Assembly (NCBI GenBank): GCA_947475715.1
Contig: CANJNY010000014.1
Span: 1 to 64,000 of the forward strand
Reading direction: 5' to 3'
Length of the DNA: 64,000 nucleotides
Source of the DNA: Prolixibacteraceae bacterium
GTDB taxonomy: Bacteria > Bacteroidota > Bacteroidia > Bacteroidales > Prolixibacteraceae
Position 1 is the stretch's first letter. Every line of letters starts with the position of its first letter. Below, piece after piece: positions 19,331-27,980 of the stretch. The position numbers and the translations under genes are program-made. The notes below the pieces were generated by a model, which saw only the letters and a list, made by a program, of their open reading frames with translations, was not told the origin of the DNA and searched no databases.

Positions 19331-19913
19331 GACAATTTGTTTTGAGCAAGGGTGTTTCCAGCGAATGGAACTGCATAACTTAAGGTTAAACCGAACCCGT
19401 GCACATTTTTTTGGCAAACAGCAGGATATTAATCTTGAACTTTTATTGAAGGTTCCGGATCAATTAATAAACGAAACAGTTAAATGTACGGTTACATATG
19501 GAATAGATGTTTTAAATATCGAATTCGTAAAATATACAATCCGTCCAATCCGTTCGTTAAGACTTGTTACGGATAATTCAATAGATTATGCCTTTAAGTA
19601 TGCCGACCGGTCAAAACTGAATGCATTACTAAATAAAAAAATGGAATGTGATGATATATTAATTGTTAAGAATGGTTTAATTACGGATACATCTTATGCG
19701 AATGCCGTATTCCGACATGAAAATATATGGCATTCGCAGCAAAATCCATTACTTTTTGGAACCCGGTTGGAAAGCTACATACGCCAGGGAAAGGTTACCC
19801 CTGCCCTACTCAGAGCGGAGGATCTTTCACGATTCTCTGAAGTCCGAATCATTAATGCCATGATTTCGATTGAAAATTCACCTGTAATTCCAATTGATGC
19901 CATTCATTTTTAA
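19314..19913 (+). CDS. pabC: Class IV aminotransferase-like 4-amino-4-deoxychorismate lyase
   Basis: 199 aa from the ATG at 19314 (MYQFIETICFEQG, the family-typical beginning). The frame also opens at a TTG 12 nt upstream, which is less likely. It overlaps pabB by 17 bp. Class IV PLP fold features: HNLRLNRTRAHFFG (about 20-33), KYADRSKLNALLN (about 96-108, with the candidate PLP lysine) and DILIVKNGLITDTSYANAVF (about 113-132). It would release p-aminobenzoate and pyruvate from aminodeoxychorismate. It is shorter than classical PabC (about 270 aa), as in other Bacteroidota. Confidence 0.8.
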   Translation: MYQFIETICFEQGCFQRMELHNLRLNRTRAHFFGKQQDINLELLLKVPDQLINETVKCTVTYGIDVLNIEFVKYTIRPIRSLRLVTDNSIDYAFKYADRSKLNALLNKKMECDDILIVKNGLITDTSYANAVFRHENIWHSQQNPLLFGTRLESYIRQGKVTPALLRAEDLSRFSEVRIINAMISIENSPVIPIDAIHF

Positions 19914-20084
19914 TTTAGAATGGTTTAAAATTAAAACATAATACTTAATTTTGGTCCCTCAAGAAAAGCAATTGTAAAACCGTTGAGTTTACTAAATTTA
20001 CACAATTTTGCAGCCATTTAAGCAAAAAGGTCATCATAGATTTTACCAAATCATCACGAAAAATTAAAAATTAAATTCTTTTTT

Positions 20085-21095
20085 ATGCGAGGGAGAAAAA
20101 CGATTCAGATCTCTTTACAACGATTCATTCCTTTAATCCTTTTTGCACTTATCCAGATGCAATGCAGGCATGACGGACTTAATGCGGGCACACTTAAAAC
20201 GGTATGTTACGATACCGAGATAGCCCCCATCTTTTTAAACAAGTGTGCCACCTGTCATAGCCAGGGTGAAAATAAAGGAGGATTAGCCTTAAATGATTAC
20301 AGTTCAATTTTGGAATCTGTAAAACCTTTTGATGCTCAAAATAGTAAGTCATACAAGGCGATAACCGGTAAGGGGTTTGCCCAGTTAATGCCTCCCAATG
20401 GTGCATTGTCTGAAAATGAACGGATTTTAATCCGGGTTTGGATTGATCAGGGGGCTAAGAATACGGTTTGTACTATCACGAATCCTCCGCCACCGGATGA
20501 CTCCTCCGATAGTGGCAATCCTTCAGGTAAAAGCGGCTCCGTAGTCTGTTTTCAGCGGGATATCCTTCCTGTGCTTTTATCTTCTTGTGGAACAACAGGT
20601 TGCCATGACTCAAAAACCCATAAGGATGGCTATACGATTACCAACTATGCCTCAGTAATGACAAATCTGGTTAAAGCCGGATCACCTAATTCAAGTCGAT
20701 TGTACACCGTTGTTGCAAATAACAACATGCCACCCAGTTCGTACACAAAATTAACCCAGGCAACAAAAGACAGTATTTTCAATTGGATTAAAAATGGTGC
20801 GATCGATGGAGTTTGTACCTCATCTTGTGATACCACGGGAGTGATAACCTATCAAAATCAAATTTCCGCCATTCTTACCAGTAATTGCGTTTCATGCCAC
20901 AGTGGCACAAACGCTCAGAAGGGGGTACGATTGGATAGTTATGCATCAGTAAAGGCCAATATGGATAATGGATCAATTCTCTCTTCAGTTAAAGGGATTA
21001 CTACCCAAATGCCTCCAAGTCCGGCGAATAAAATCAGCAGTTGTCAAATAAGACAGTTAGAACTTTGGAAATCGAGTGGTGAACTACAGAATTAG
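20085..21095 (+). CDS. Lipoprotein with three c-type cytochrome-like domains
   Basis: 336 aa. A signal sequence ends in a lipobox-like ALIQMQC (Cys27), suggesting a lipid-anchored envelope protein. Three repeats follow, each with a heme-binding-like motif and a distal Met-Pro: CATCH at 54-58 with LMPP, CGTTGCH at 168-174 (a CX4CH spacing) with NMPP, and CVSCH at 268-272 with QMPP. The repeats resemble the small cytochrome domains found in Planctomycetes and Bacteroidota surface proteins. A Pro/Ser/Gly linker (about 133-152) separates the first two. It leads an operon with another cytochrome-like lipoprotein, a beta-barrel, YceI and an OB-fold protein. Confidence 0.8.
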   Translation: MRGRKTIQISLQRFIPLILFALIQMQCRHDGLNAGTLKTVCYDTEIAPIFLNKCATCHSQGENKGGLALNDYSSILESVKPFDAQNSKSYKAITGKGFAQLMPPNGALSENERILIRVWIDQGAKNTVCTITNPPPPDDSSDSGNPSGKSGSVVCFQRDILPVLLSSCGTTGCHDSKTHKDGYTITNYASVMTNLVKAGSPNSSRLYTVVANNNMPPSSYTKLTQATKDSIFNWIKNGAIDGVCTSSCDTTGVITYQNQISAILTSNCVSCHSGTNAQKGVRLDSYASVKANMDNGSILSSVKGITTQMPPSPANKISSCQIRQLELWKSSGELQN

Positions 21096-21104
21096 CATAT
21101 TGAT

Positions 21105-21497
21105 ATGAAAAAATTATTCTTCCCTTTTATATTCTTAATCCTGAGCTTAATCTATACAGGGTGTTATTACGATAGCAATGAAGCGTTATTTGGAAAACCC
21201 GACAGTGCAGCAGTAGTCTGTGACACAACGGTTACCAACTTTACGGCCCAGGTTAAACCGATCCTGCAGTCATACTGTTATTCCTGCCATGCAAACGCCT
21301 ATGCCGCAGGAAGTGGTTCGGGAATTAAACTTGAGAATTACGCGGATGTTAAAATTTATGCCGATAATGGTAAACTGATGGGTTCGATTCAACATTTATC
21401 AGGTTATTCTGCAATGCCTAAAGGTGGCGGATCGCTAAGCTCATGCGATATAAAAATTATTAAAAGTTGGATAACCAGAGGTAAATTAAATAATTAA
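21105..21497 (+). CDS. Small monoheme cytochrome-like lipoprotein
   Basis: 130 aa. Lipobox LIYTGC (Cys20) and one heme motif CYSCH at 58-62 with a later AMPKGG that could give the axial Met. It is clearly a single-domain relative of the repeats in the preceding 336-aa protein (the KLENYADVKIYADNG segment matches LDSYASVKANMDNG of its third repeat), so a duplication. The 9-bp gap and shared orientation put it in the same operon. Likely periplasmic or outer-membrane electron carrier. Confidence 0.8.
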   Translation: MKKLFFPFIFLILSLIYTGCYYDSNEALFGKPDSAAVVCDTTVTNFTAQVKPILQSYCYSCHANAYAAGSGSGIKLENYADVKIYADNGKLMGSIQHLSGYSAMPKGGGSLSSCDIKIIKSWITRGKLNN

Positions 21498-21501
21498 TTC
21501 T

Positions 21502-22413
21502 ATGAAAAAAAGATTATTAGCGTTAACTCTTGTTTTTTTAACCGGTGTGCTCCATTCAATTTCTGCATCGGGACAGGACCTGGATTCATTGATGGAAAAG
21601 TCGGTCAAACCTCAAATTGTTTATGCGACAGCCACCTTCAAATCTACACGGGTGGTTAATGGCCATTCGGTAGAGCGGATGAAAAAAAATCAGCTCGAAT
21701 TCAGGGTTTCCCACCGTTTTGGACAATTCGATACCGGTTCGTATGAATTTTATGGTCTCGATCAGGGGACGATTCATTTAGCACTGGAATATGGTCTTAC
21801 CGATTGGCTTGAAGTTGGAATCGGCCGCAGCACGTTTGAAAAAACAGTGGATGCTTTTGGAAAAGTCTCACTTTTAAGACAAAGCAGCGGCGCCAAATTT
21901 ATGCCTGTTGCCCTCTCCTATCTGGCAAGTACCGAGGTAATCTCTTTGAATTCCGATCTCGCGATGAAGCAAAATTTCTCATCCCGAATGACTTATATTC
22001 AGCAAATTATGATTGCCAGAAAATTCAACGAGAGTTTTTCTTTGCAACTATCTCCAACTTATATTCACCGAAATATTGTTCAAACTGAAATTGAGCATAA
22101 CGATCTTTTCTCGATGGGTGTTGGCGGACGGTACAAATTATCGAAGCGAATAGCCTTAAATGTAGAATATTTCTATGTTTATCGCGGAAGCGCAGGGGCA
22201 AATAATGGTAATTTCGGAGCCACAAAGTATTACAATCCACTCTCTGTAGGGATCGATATTGAAACCGGCGGCCATGTTTTTCAGGTTATGGTAACCAATT
22301 CGCAGGCAATGCGTGAAGGTGGGTTTATCGGAAAAACAACCGGCGCATGGGGAAGCGGCGGTATTCGCCTGGGATTCAATATTTCACGGGTATTTTCTTT
22401 CAGTAAACATTAA
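21502..22413 (+). CDS. DUF5777 family beta-barrel protein
   Basis: 303 aa. A signal peptide (residues 1-25, ending near SASGQ) is followed by alternating amphipathic strands, with aromatic girdle residues, throughout (for example KNQLEFRVSHRFGQF, IHLALEYGLTDWLEVGIG), ending ..GIRLGFNISRVFSF, a typical outer-membrane C-terminus. It matches the DUF5777 beta-barrel family of Bacteroidota. It starts 5 bp after the cytochrome-like lipoprotein. In this setting it could be the outer-membrane pore that hosts or positions the cytochromes, by analogy with porin-cytochrome conduits; that role is inference. Confidence 0.82.
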   Translation: MKKRLLALTLVFLTGVLHSISASGQDLDSLMEKSVKPQIVYATATFKSTRVVNGHSVERMKKNQLEFRVSHRFGQFDTGSYEFYGLDQGTIHLALEYGLTDWLEVGIGRSTFEKTVDAFGKVSLLRQSSGAKFMPVALSYLASTEVISLNSDLAMKQNFSSRMTYIQQIMIARKFNESFSLQLSPTYIHRNIVQTEIEHNDLFSMGVGGRYKLSKRIALNVEYFYVYRGSAGANNGNFGATKYYNPLSVGIDIETGGHVFQVMVTNSQAMREGGFIGKTTGAWGSGGIRLGFNISRVFSFSKH

Positions 22414-22424
22414 ATCTGTTAATT

Positions 22425-22973
22425 ATGAATAAGTTTATTCTTTTAGCTTTCTTTTCCTGCCTCTTTTTTACCGCAGGTGCTCAAGCTCTTTTTATAACAA
22501 AAGATGCCAAAATCAACTTCAACTCCTCGACCCCGGTGGAAGATATTGTTGCAGAATCGAATCAGGCAACAACGGTTCTTGATATTGAGAAGAATGTGTT
22601 GAAATTTTCTGTTTTAACCACCTCCTTTAAGTTCCGCAGGGCATTGATGGAAGAGCACTTTAACGAGAACTATATGGAATCGCCTAAATTTCCAAAGGCA
22701 AGCTTTAATGGTAAAATCGTCTCTGCTGTTGACTGGAAAAGCGAAAAACCTGCCAGTGTTGATGTTCAGGGGACACTTACAATGCACGGTACTAGCAGCG
22801 AGGTGACCTTTAAAGCGACGATAACACCCGGTAAAAGTAAAATTACCGCATCAGCTGAGCTTAAAGTTACCCCTGAGGCATTCAACATTCCAATTCCATC
22901 GGCAGTAAGGGATAAAATAGCCAAAGAGGTTACCATTAAAATTGATGCAGTTTATGCTCCATATCAACAATAA
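22425..22973 (+). CDS. YceI family periplasmic lipid-binding protein
   Basis: 182 aa. Signal peptide (about 1-20, ending AGAQA) and a lipocalin-like YceI barrel with family motifs MEEHFNENYMESPKFPKASFNGKI split around 66-90 and the strand GTLTMHGTSSEVTFKATI (about 117-134). YceI proteins bind polyisoprenoids such as quinones in the periplasm. It lies 12 bp after the DUF5777 gene in the cytochrome operon, so a quinone or isoprenoid carrier role in electron transfer is attractive but unproven. Confidence 0.88.
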   Translation: MNKFILLAFFSCLFFTAGAQALFITKDAKINFNSSTPVEDIVAESNQATTVLDIEKNVLKFSVLTTSFKFRRALMEEHFNENYMESPKFPKASFNGKIVSAVDWKSEKPASVDVQGTLTMHGTSSEVTFKATITPGKSKITASAELKVTPEAFNIPIPSAVRDKIAKEVTIKIDAVYAPYQQ

Positions 22974-22981
22974 ACCCCGGT

Positions 22982-23416
22982 ATGACTAAGAAAAAAACAA
23001 TTCGATTGATTCTGTGGATTTTCCTCATTGGATTAATCGCTGCTTTTGGATCGATTTATTACGTTTTCAATATGCCGCGTCGGAATGTGTCGGTTGAAAA
23101 TGCTGTTTATTCACTTCAGGCTAAGCAGCTGATTTCCGATTTCAGAAACGACGAAATGATTGCAACAAAAAAATACCTTGATCAGGCTATTGCAGTCACG
23201 GGTGAAATTAAAAGCATCCGGACACTAGACAATCACAGTATGGTTTTCAGTCTCGAAGATGCGATGGTGGGGGTAAGCTGCACCGTTGACAGTGCAGATG
23301 TTGTTAAATATAACACGAAACTCTCGCAGGTTAAACCCGGCGCCAGCCTTACCTTCAAAGGACGATGCTCCGGGATGCTGATGGATATTCAGGTTATCAA
23401 TTGTGTGCCTGAATAG
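22982..23416 (+). CDS. Membrane-anchored OB-fold (tRNA_anti-like) protein
   Basis: 144 aa. One N-terminal membrane helix (about 7-28) then a periplasmic domain; residues 70-140 form an OB-fold of the tRNA_anti-like type (KYLDQAIAVTGEIKSI ... GVSCTVDSADV ... GASLTFKGRCSGMLMDIQV). Proteins of this group often follow YceI in Bacteroidota; the ligand is unknown. Two Cys residues in the fold (in VSCTVD and GRCSG) could form a disulfide. Last gene of the operon, followed by a terminator at 23444-23482. Confidence 0.78.
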   Translation: MTKKKTIRLILWIFLIGLIAAFGSIYYVFNMPRRNVSVENAVYSLQAKQLISDFRNDEMIATKKYLDQAIAVTGEIKSIRTLDNHSMVFSLEDAMVGVSCTVDSADVVKYNTKLSQVKPGASLTFKGRCSGMLMDIQVINCVPE

Positions 23417-23443
23417 GAAAAGAGCATTAATAGAAATAGATTG

Positions 23444-23482
23444 AAATAGCTCATACTTTTAACGGTTTGAGCTATTTTTTTT
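23444..23482 (+). terminator. Terminator of the cytochrome-YceI operon
   Basis: Inverted repeat AAATAGCTCA / TGAGCTATTT (23444-23453 and 23468-23477) with a 14-nt loop and a following run of eight T. Confidence 0.85.
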
Positions 23483-23589
23483 GCCCCCAATGTAAAATTA
23501 GCTATTTTCGATATAACCTTTATTTAACCTTATTTCGACAACTTAATACAACCATCTCTGTTAATATTTTTAATTAATTTAGATAAATA

Positions 23590-24879
23590 ATGGTGACTGA
23601 GAATTATATATTGAATATTCCGGAAACGGATAAAAAAAGAGTTGTTATTGTAGGTGGTGGATTTGCGGGGCTCAAACTGGCGCTGAAGCTACAGCGAAAA
23701 AGATTTCAGATTGTAATACTCGATAAAAATAACTACCATCTTTTTCAGCCGCTGCTTTACCAGGTTGCCATGTCGGGGCTTGAACCCAGTGCGATCTCCT
23801 TTCCCTTGCGTAAGGTGTTTCAAAATACGGGAATTATCTATCGGATGGCAGAATTAGAATTCGTATTATCCAAAGAAAATGAATTAATCACTGATATCGG
23901 CCGGATTAAATACGATTTTTTGGTTTTGGCAACTGGGGCTAAGACCAATTTTTTCGATCAGGAAGAGATTGAAAAAAACACGCTGCAGATGAAATCGGCG
24001 CCGGATGCGTTATATATTCGCAACAGGATACTTGAAAATTTTGAAAAGGCCATCAATAAAAGCAAAGAAGAGGATGTTAAGTCTTATCTCAATGTTGCAA
24101 TTATTGGAGGTGGGCCTACAGGGGTTGAATTAGCCGGTGCAATGGCAGAAATGAAAATGTATGTCTTGCCAAAAGACTATCCTGAGCTTGACATGCGAAA
24201 TATGAAGATTATGCTTTTCGAAGCCTCTCCCCGACTGCTTTCCACAATGTCAGGTATAGCGTCAGAAAAATCCCAAAAGTATCTCGAAAATCTTGGTGTT
24301 GAAGTTTTTACCAATACACCGGTTCTTAATTATGACGGTCGTACCCTAAAACTACCTGACGATGTGAATATCGAAGTGAAGAATGTGATCTGGGCTGCGG
24401 GAATCACCTCCGCAAGATTTGACGGGATCGAAGGTTCTGCCTATGGGCGGAATAACCGGCTTACAGTAAATCGTTTCAATAAGATTTCCGGATATTATAA
24501 TATTTTTGCCTTAGGAGACAACTCTCTGATGACTGAAACTGCATTTCCAAACGGACATCCCCAGGTTGCACAAGTTGCCCTGCAGCAGGCTAATCATTTG
24601 GCTTATAACCTGAAACAGCTAATTCAAAGCAAGCCCTTAAAGGAGTTTCATTATATTGATAAGGGTTCGATGGCAACTGTTGGCAGACATCTTGCGGTTG
24701 CTGATCTCCCTTTTGCCAAATTTAAAGGTTATTTCGCCTGGTTGCTTTGGTCGGTAGTTCATCTGTTCTCTATTGTCGGGGTGAAAAACAAGGTATTCGT
24801 TTTACTAAACTGGTCATGGAAATACATTACCTATGACCAATCATTACGGCTTTTAGTCAAACACAAATCAAAGAACTAA
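23590..24879 (+). CDS. ndh: Type II NADH:quinone oxidoreductase
   Basis: 429 aa, normal length for NDH-2. A peripheral membrane flavoenzyme that passes electrons from NADH to quinone without proton pumping. FAD-binding motif RVVIVGGGFAGLKLALKL (about 17-34), NADH-binding motif VAIIGGGPTGVELAGAMAE (about 173-191), and the FAD-contact GYYNIFALGDNS (about 303-314). The C-terminal amphipathic and hydrophobic region (about 380-400, FAWLLWSVVHLFSIVG) is the membrane-attachment part. Its stop overlaps the convergent outer-membrane protein gene by 4 bp. Single gene. Confidence 0.93.
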   Translation: MVTENYILNIPETDKKRVVIVGGGFAGLKLALKLQRKRFQIVILDKNNYHLFQPLLYQVAMSGLEPSAISFPLRKVFQNTGIIYRMAELEFVLSKENELITDIGRIKYDFLVLATGAKTNFFDQEEIEKNTLQMKSAPDALYIRNRILENFEKAINKSKEEDVKSYLNVAIIGGGPTGVELAGAMAEMKMYVLPKDYPELDMRNMKIMLFEASPRLLSTMSGIASEKSQKYLENLGVEVFTNTPVLNYDGRTLKLPDDVNIEVKNVIWAAGITSARFDGIEGSAYGRNNRLTVNRFNKISGYYNIFALGDNSLMTETAFPNGHPQVAQVALQQANHLAYNLKQLIQSKPLKEFHYIDKGSMATVGRHLAVADLPFAKFKGYFAWLLWSVVHLFSIVGVKNKVFVLLNWSWKYITYDQSLRLLVKHKSKN

Positions 24880-25628
24880 AAAGCAAATCCAACACTTATA
24901 CCACCTCTGATCCAGGGATATAGTGCATTATTTGCATTTATTTTGATCTGGGTCGCTGTTTGTGTGGTGGTTATTTTATTGCGGATTATCGCAGGTGCCT
25001 GTGCAATATTCTGGTCAATAACATTTTTTATAACTGCCAGAATAAACGGATTATATTCGGTGTATGAGGTTGGTGTTGTTGCAATATTTCCGCTTAAAAG
25101 CCCCCCTTCCAAACCTAAGAAGTAAAAGTCCAGACTCACTCTCTTTGCGATCAGAAACTGAAGTCCCAACTGACACCCTGCATTCACAGTCCTAAAATTT
25201 ATATCAGACTTGCCTGAATAAGGATCACCCGAATCATCAACGCCTGCAATACTTGCTTCGCCTTTAAGATGTTGATATTTCAAATAGGGTTCAATATAAA
25301 ATCCTTTTGGAAGACCGCTTTTACCCGTATAATGACGGTAAGCTCCGCGGATGATTGCCGATCCGAATGCTGCCGTTTTAAGATCAGAATTCGTTTTGAT
25401 GCCATATTTTCCCATGATTGATTGCTGGTTTGGGATGCCTATCTGAATCGCAACTGAGTTTTTGCCATTTATCATGCGCTCGTATTCAAATGAAACAACA
25501 TTAAACGGCAGATTAAAAGGTTGAAACTTCAACACATTTTTTAGGTGTAGTTCGTTGGAATTCTGATTCTGTGCCAGGGCGAATAAGCCATTCCCACAAA
25601 AAAAGACGAAAAGAAGTACATTTCTCAT
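24876..25628 (-). CDS. Predicted outer-membrane beta-barrel protein (DUF3575-like)
   Basis: 250 aa. Signal peptide (MRNVLLFVFFCGNGLFALAQ) and a mature part of beta-strands with aromatic residues (NVVSFEYERMINGKNSVAIQIG, GFYIEPYLKYQHLKG, ISVGFAF at the C-terminus ending in Phe). The beginning (LKFQPFNLPFNVVSFEYER) resembles small outer-membrane barrels such as DUF3575. A less conserved Asn/Thr-rich insertion is at about 205-235. Function not recognised. It overlaps the ndh stop convergently by 4 bp; no operon partner. Confidence 0.65.
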   Translation of the reverse strand: MRNVLLFVFFCGNGLFALAQNQNSNELHLKNVLKFQPFNLPFNVVSFEYERMINGKNSVAIQIGIPNQQSIMGKYGIKTNSDLKTAAFGSAIIRGAYRHYTGKSGLPKGFYIEPYLKYQHLKGEASIAGVDDSGDPYSGKSDINFRTVNAGCQLGLQFLIAKRVSLDFYFLGLEGGLLSGNIATTPTSYTEYNPFILAVIKNVIDQNIAQAPAIIRNKITTTQTATQIKINANNALYPWIRGGISVGFAF

Positions 25629-25829
25629 AATACCTGAAATTTAATTATTTTTAATTCACAAGATTACAAAATTTAAGTTCTGTTTTTTTAAAACAGCCAA
25701 TTTAATCTGATTTTTAATATTTTAATGATGAGCCTTTTAGGGTTGTGACCGGCAATTACATTGACTCTAAATAATATACTGATATATTTATATCTTTACC
25801 CTAAAATTTCACAATGTATATTTTCTGTG

Positions 25830-27059
25830 ATGAAAAACCTTTGGTGTACTCTGATTCCGGCATTACTTATTTTTGCTCATTCTAAGGCACAAACACTTGA
25901 TAGCTATATTAATTCAGGGATTAAAAATAGTCCGTTACTTTACGATTTCAACAATCAAAAACTTTCCTCGAGGTTAGACAGCCTCCTGATACTTGCTGCT
26001 TTTAAGCCACAGGTGAATCAGATGACCCAGCTGGCACACTACCCCGCAGGATCAGGATGGGGATATGATGATGCAATTACAAATGGAGGGAATTATTCGG
26101 CAGTGGTGAATGTAACCCAGCCTTTATTCTATAAAAAACAGGTAAATGGGCAACTTCAATCCATTGAACTGCTTAATCAGACGGTCAGAAATAACGAAAG
26201 AATAACAATAATTGACCTTAAGAAAAGTATTACAGCCCAATATATTACCGTTTATAATGATTTCACTCAGAATCAGTTTGACGAATCAATTCTAACCCTG
26301 CTGAATAACGAACTTTCGATTATTAAAGCGCTGGTTGATAAGGGTGTTTATCAGATTACCGATTTAATGAACCTCAGGGTAATGATTACCACCCAGAAAA
26401 TAGCGATATCTCAATCGTCAATTGGACTTACCAATGACATTGCAATGCTCAACTTTATCTGTGGAATTACGGATCATGCGGAATTTAAACCCGTAAAACC
26501 GGAGATTGCGGTTCAAAATGAATTTAATCTGGAGAGTTCTCCACTTTTTATTCAATTCAGGGTCGACAGTCTAAAAAATATTAACAGCAGACAAATCATC
26601 GATCTTAATTACCGGCCACATCTAAACGTCTTTGCTGATGGAGGATTTAATGCGGTCAGACCTGAGAATGTGCCTCATAATTTGGGAACCAGTTTCGGAT
26701 TAAGCCTATCCATCCCAATTTATGATGGGAAACAGCGAAAATTAGAGTACGATAAAATCAATCTTACTGAGAATACCCGCACATTTTACAAACGATTTTA
26801 TTCTTCGCAATACAAGCTGCAATTCGATCAACTCTCCAATCAACTTAAACTAACTGATAATCTGATAAATGATATTAAAAATCAGTTGTTGGAGCAAGAA
26901 CGATTACTTGAAATCTATCGAATTGAATTAGAGAAAGGGTTGGCTCGGTTTCTTGATTTCACCACTGTTTTAAATAATTATAAGGCCTCGAAAATTACAT
27001 TTCTGATCACAGAGATCAACAGGCTCCAAATTATTAACCAATTGAATTACCTCAAATGA
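25830..27059 (+). CDS. TolC family outer-membrane efflux protein
   Basis: 409 aa from the ATG at 25830, which gives a proper signal peptide (MKNLWCTLIPALLIFAHSKAQ); the frame extends 69 nt upstream but that part looks untranslated. The mature protein is a helical TolC-like channel with two coiled-coil repeats (about 80-220 and 290-405) and short beta segments (PHLNVFADGGFNAV, GLSLSIPIYDGKQRK). It is the outer-membrane part of the three-gene efflux system; its stop overlaps the start of the adaptor gene (ATGA). Confidence 0.85.
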   Translation: MKNLWCTLIPALLIFAHSKAQTLDSYINSGIKNSPLLYDFNNQKLSSRLDSLLILAAFKPQVNQMTQLAHYPAGSGWGYDDAITNGGNYSAVVNVTQPLFYKKQVNGQLQSIELLNQTVRNNERITIIDLKKSITAQYITVYNDFTQNQFDESILTLLNNELSIIKALVDKGVYQITDLMNLRVMITTQKIAISQSSIGLTNDIAMLNFICGITDHAEFKPVKPEIAVQNEFNLESSPLFIQFRVDSLKNINSRQIIDLNYRPHLNVFADGGFNAVRPENVPHNLGTSFGLSLSIPIYDGKQRKLEYDKINLTENTRTFYKRFYSSQYKLQFDQLSNQLKLTDNLINDIKNQLLEQERLLEIYRIELEKGLARFLDFTTVLNNYKASKITFLITEINRLQIINQLNYLK

Positions 27060-27976
27060 ATTGTTTAAGAATTATATTGATGGTTATTTTGCCTCTCCTT
27101 CTGATCAGTTGTGGCAGTAATACACCGAAAGGATCTGACCAAGCTGTAAAGGTTTCCACTCCGGTAGCAGTAAAATCGATTGAAAATGCCGATGTACGAG
27201 AAATGATCAGCTTTAATGCAGTTTCCACGTTTCAGCGAAAAAACAGTGTAAAAGCGAATATTACCGGTTATATTGAAAAATCATTTATAAACCAGGGTGA
27301 TATCGTTAAAATCGGGCAACCGTTGTATGAGGTAAAAACAAAAGAGGAAGATGCAGTGAGCCAAATTGTATCAAATGATTCATCACTGAACTTTAGTAGA
27401 AAGCACACCATTCTGTCACCGTCATCGGGAGTAATCGTCGAAGCAACCAAACAGACCAATGATTACATCGTTGATGGAGAACAACTTTGTATCCTTGCCG
27501 CTCAAAGCAGTTTTGTTTTTGTTTTAAACGTACCCTTCGAACAAAACAAATTTGCTGTTATTGGTAAAAAATGTACGATACACCTGCCCGACTCAACGGT
27601 TTTAAACGGTACAATCTCCGGAAAACTCTCAACGGTGGACCCTGTTTCGCAGACACAGAGTTTTATTGTAAAACCGGTGACAACGACTATCTGGCCTGAA
27701 AATCTTGCAGTGATGGTTCAGGTGGTTAAGATCTCAAAGTTAAATACCCCGGTTATTGATAAATCGTGTGTTTTATCGGATGAGACGATGGAGAATTTTT
27801 GGGTAATGCGACTTATCAATGACACAATCGCAGTTAAAACAAAAATAAAACCCGGAATTATTGAAGGAAATCGGGTAGAAATAGTTTCACCACCGTTTAG
27901 TCGGCTGGATAGAATCATAAGCAAAGGAAATTATGGCTTACCCGATACCGCTTTTGTGAAAATAATTCAACCCTGA
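27056..27976 (+). CDS. RND efflux periplasmic adaptor lipoprotein (short form)
   Basis: 306 aa. Lipobox LLLISCGS (Cys19). The biotinyl-lipoyl-like halves (VKANITGYIEKSFINQGDIVKIGQPLYEVKTKE, quoted here only as residues about 65-97, and HTILSPSSGVIVEA about 113-126) are joined by only about 15 residues, so the long helical hairpin of AcrA-type adaptors is missing. Beta-barrel and membrane-proximal domains follow. It would link the TolC-like channel and the RND pump; overlap with the tolC gene and a 4-bp gap to the pump gene show one operon. Confidence 0.85.
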   Translation: MNCLRIILMVILPLLLISCGSNTPKGSDQAVKVSTPVAVKSIENADVREMISFNAVSTFQRKNSVKANITGYIEKSFINQGDIVKIGQPLYEVKTKEEDAVSQIVSNDSSLNFSRKHTILSPSSGVIVEATKQTNDYIVDGEQLCILAAQSSFVFVLNVPFEQNKFAVIGKKCTIHLPDSTVLNGTISGKLSTVDPVSQTQSFIVKPVTTTIWPENLAVMVQVVKISKLNTPVIDKSCVLSDETMENFWVMRLINDTIAVKTKIKPGIIEGNRVEIVSPPFSRLDRIISKGNYGLPDTAFVKIIQP

Positions 27977-27980
27977 GCAG

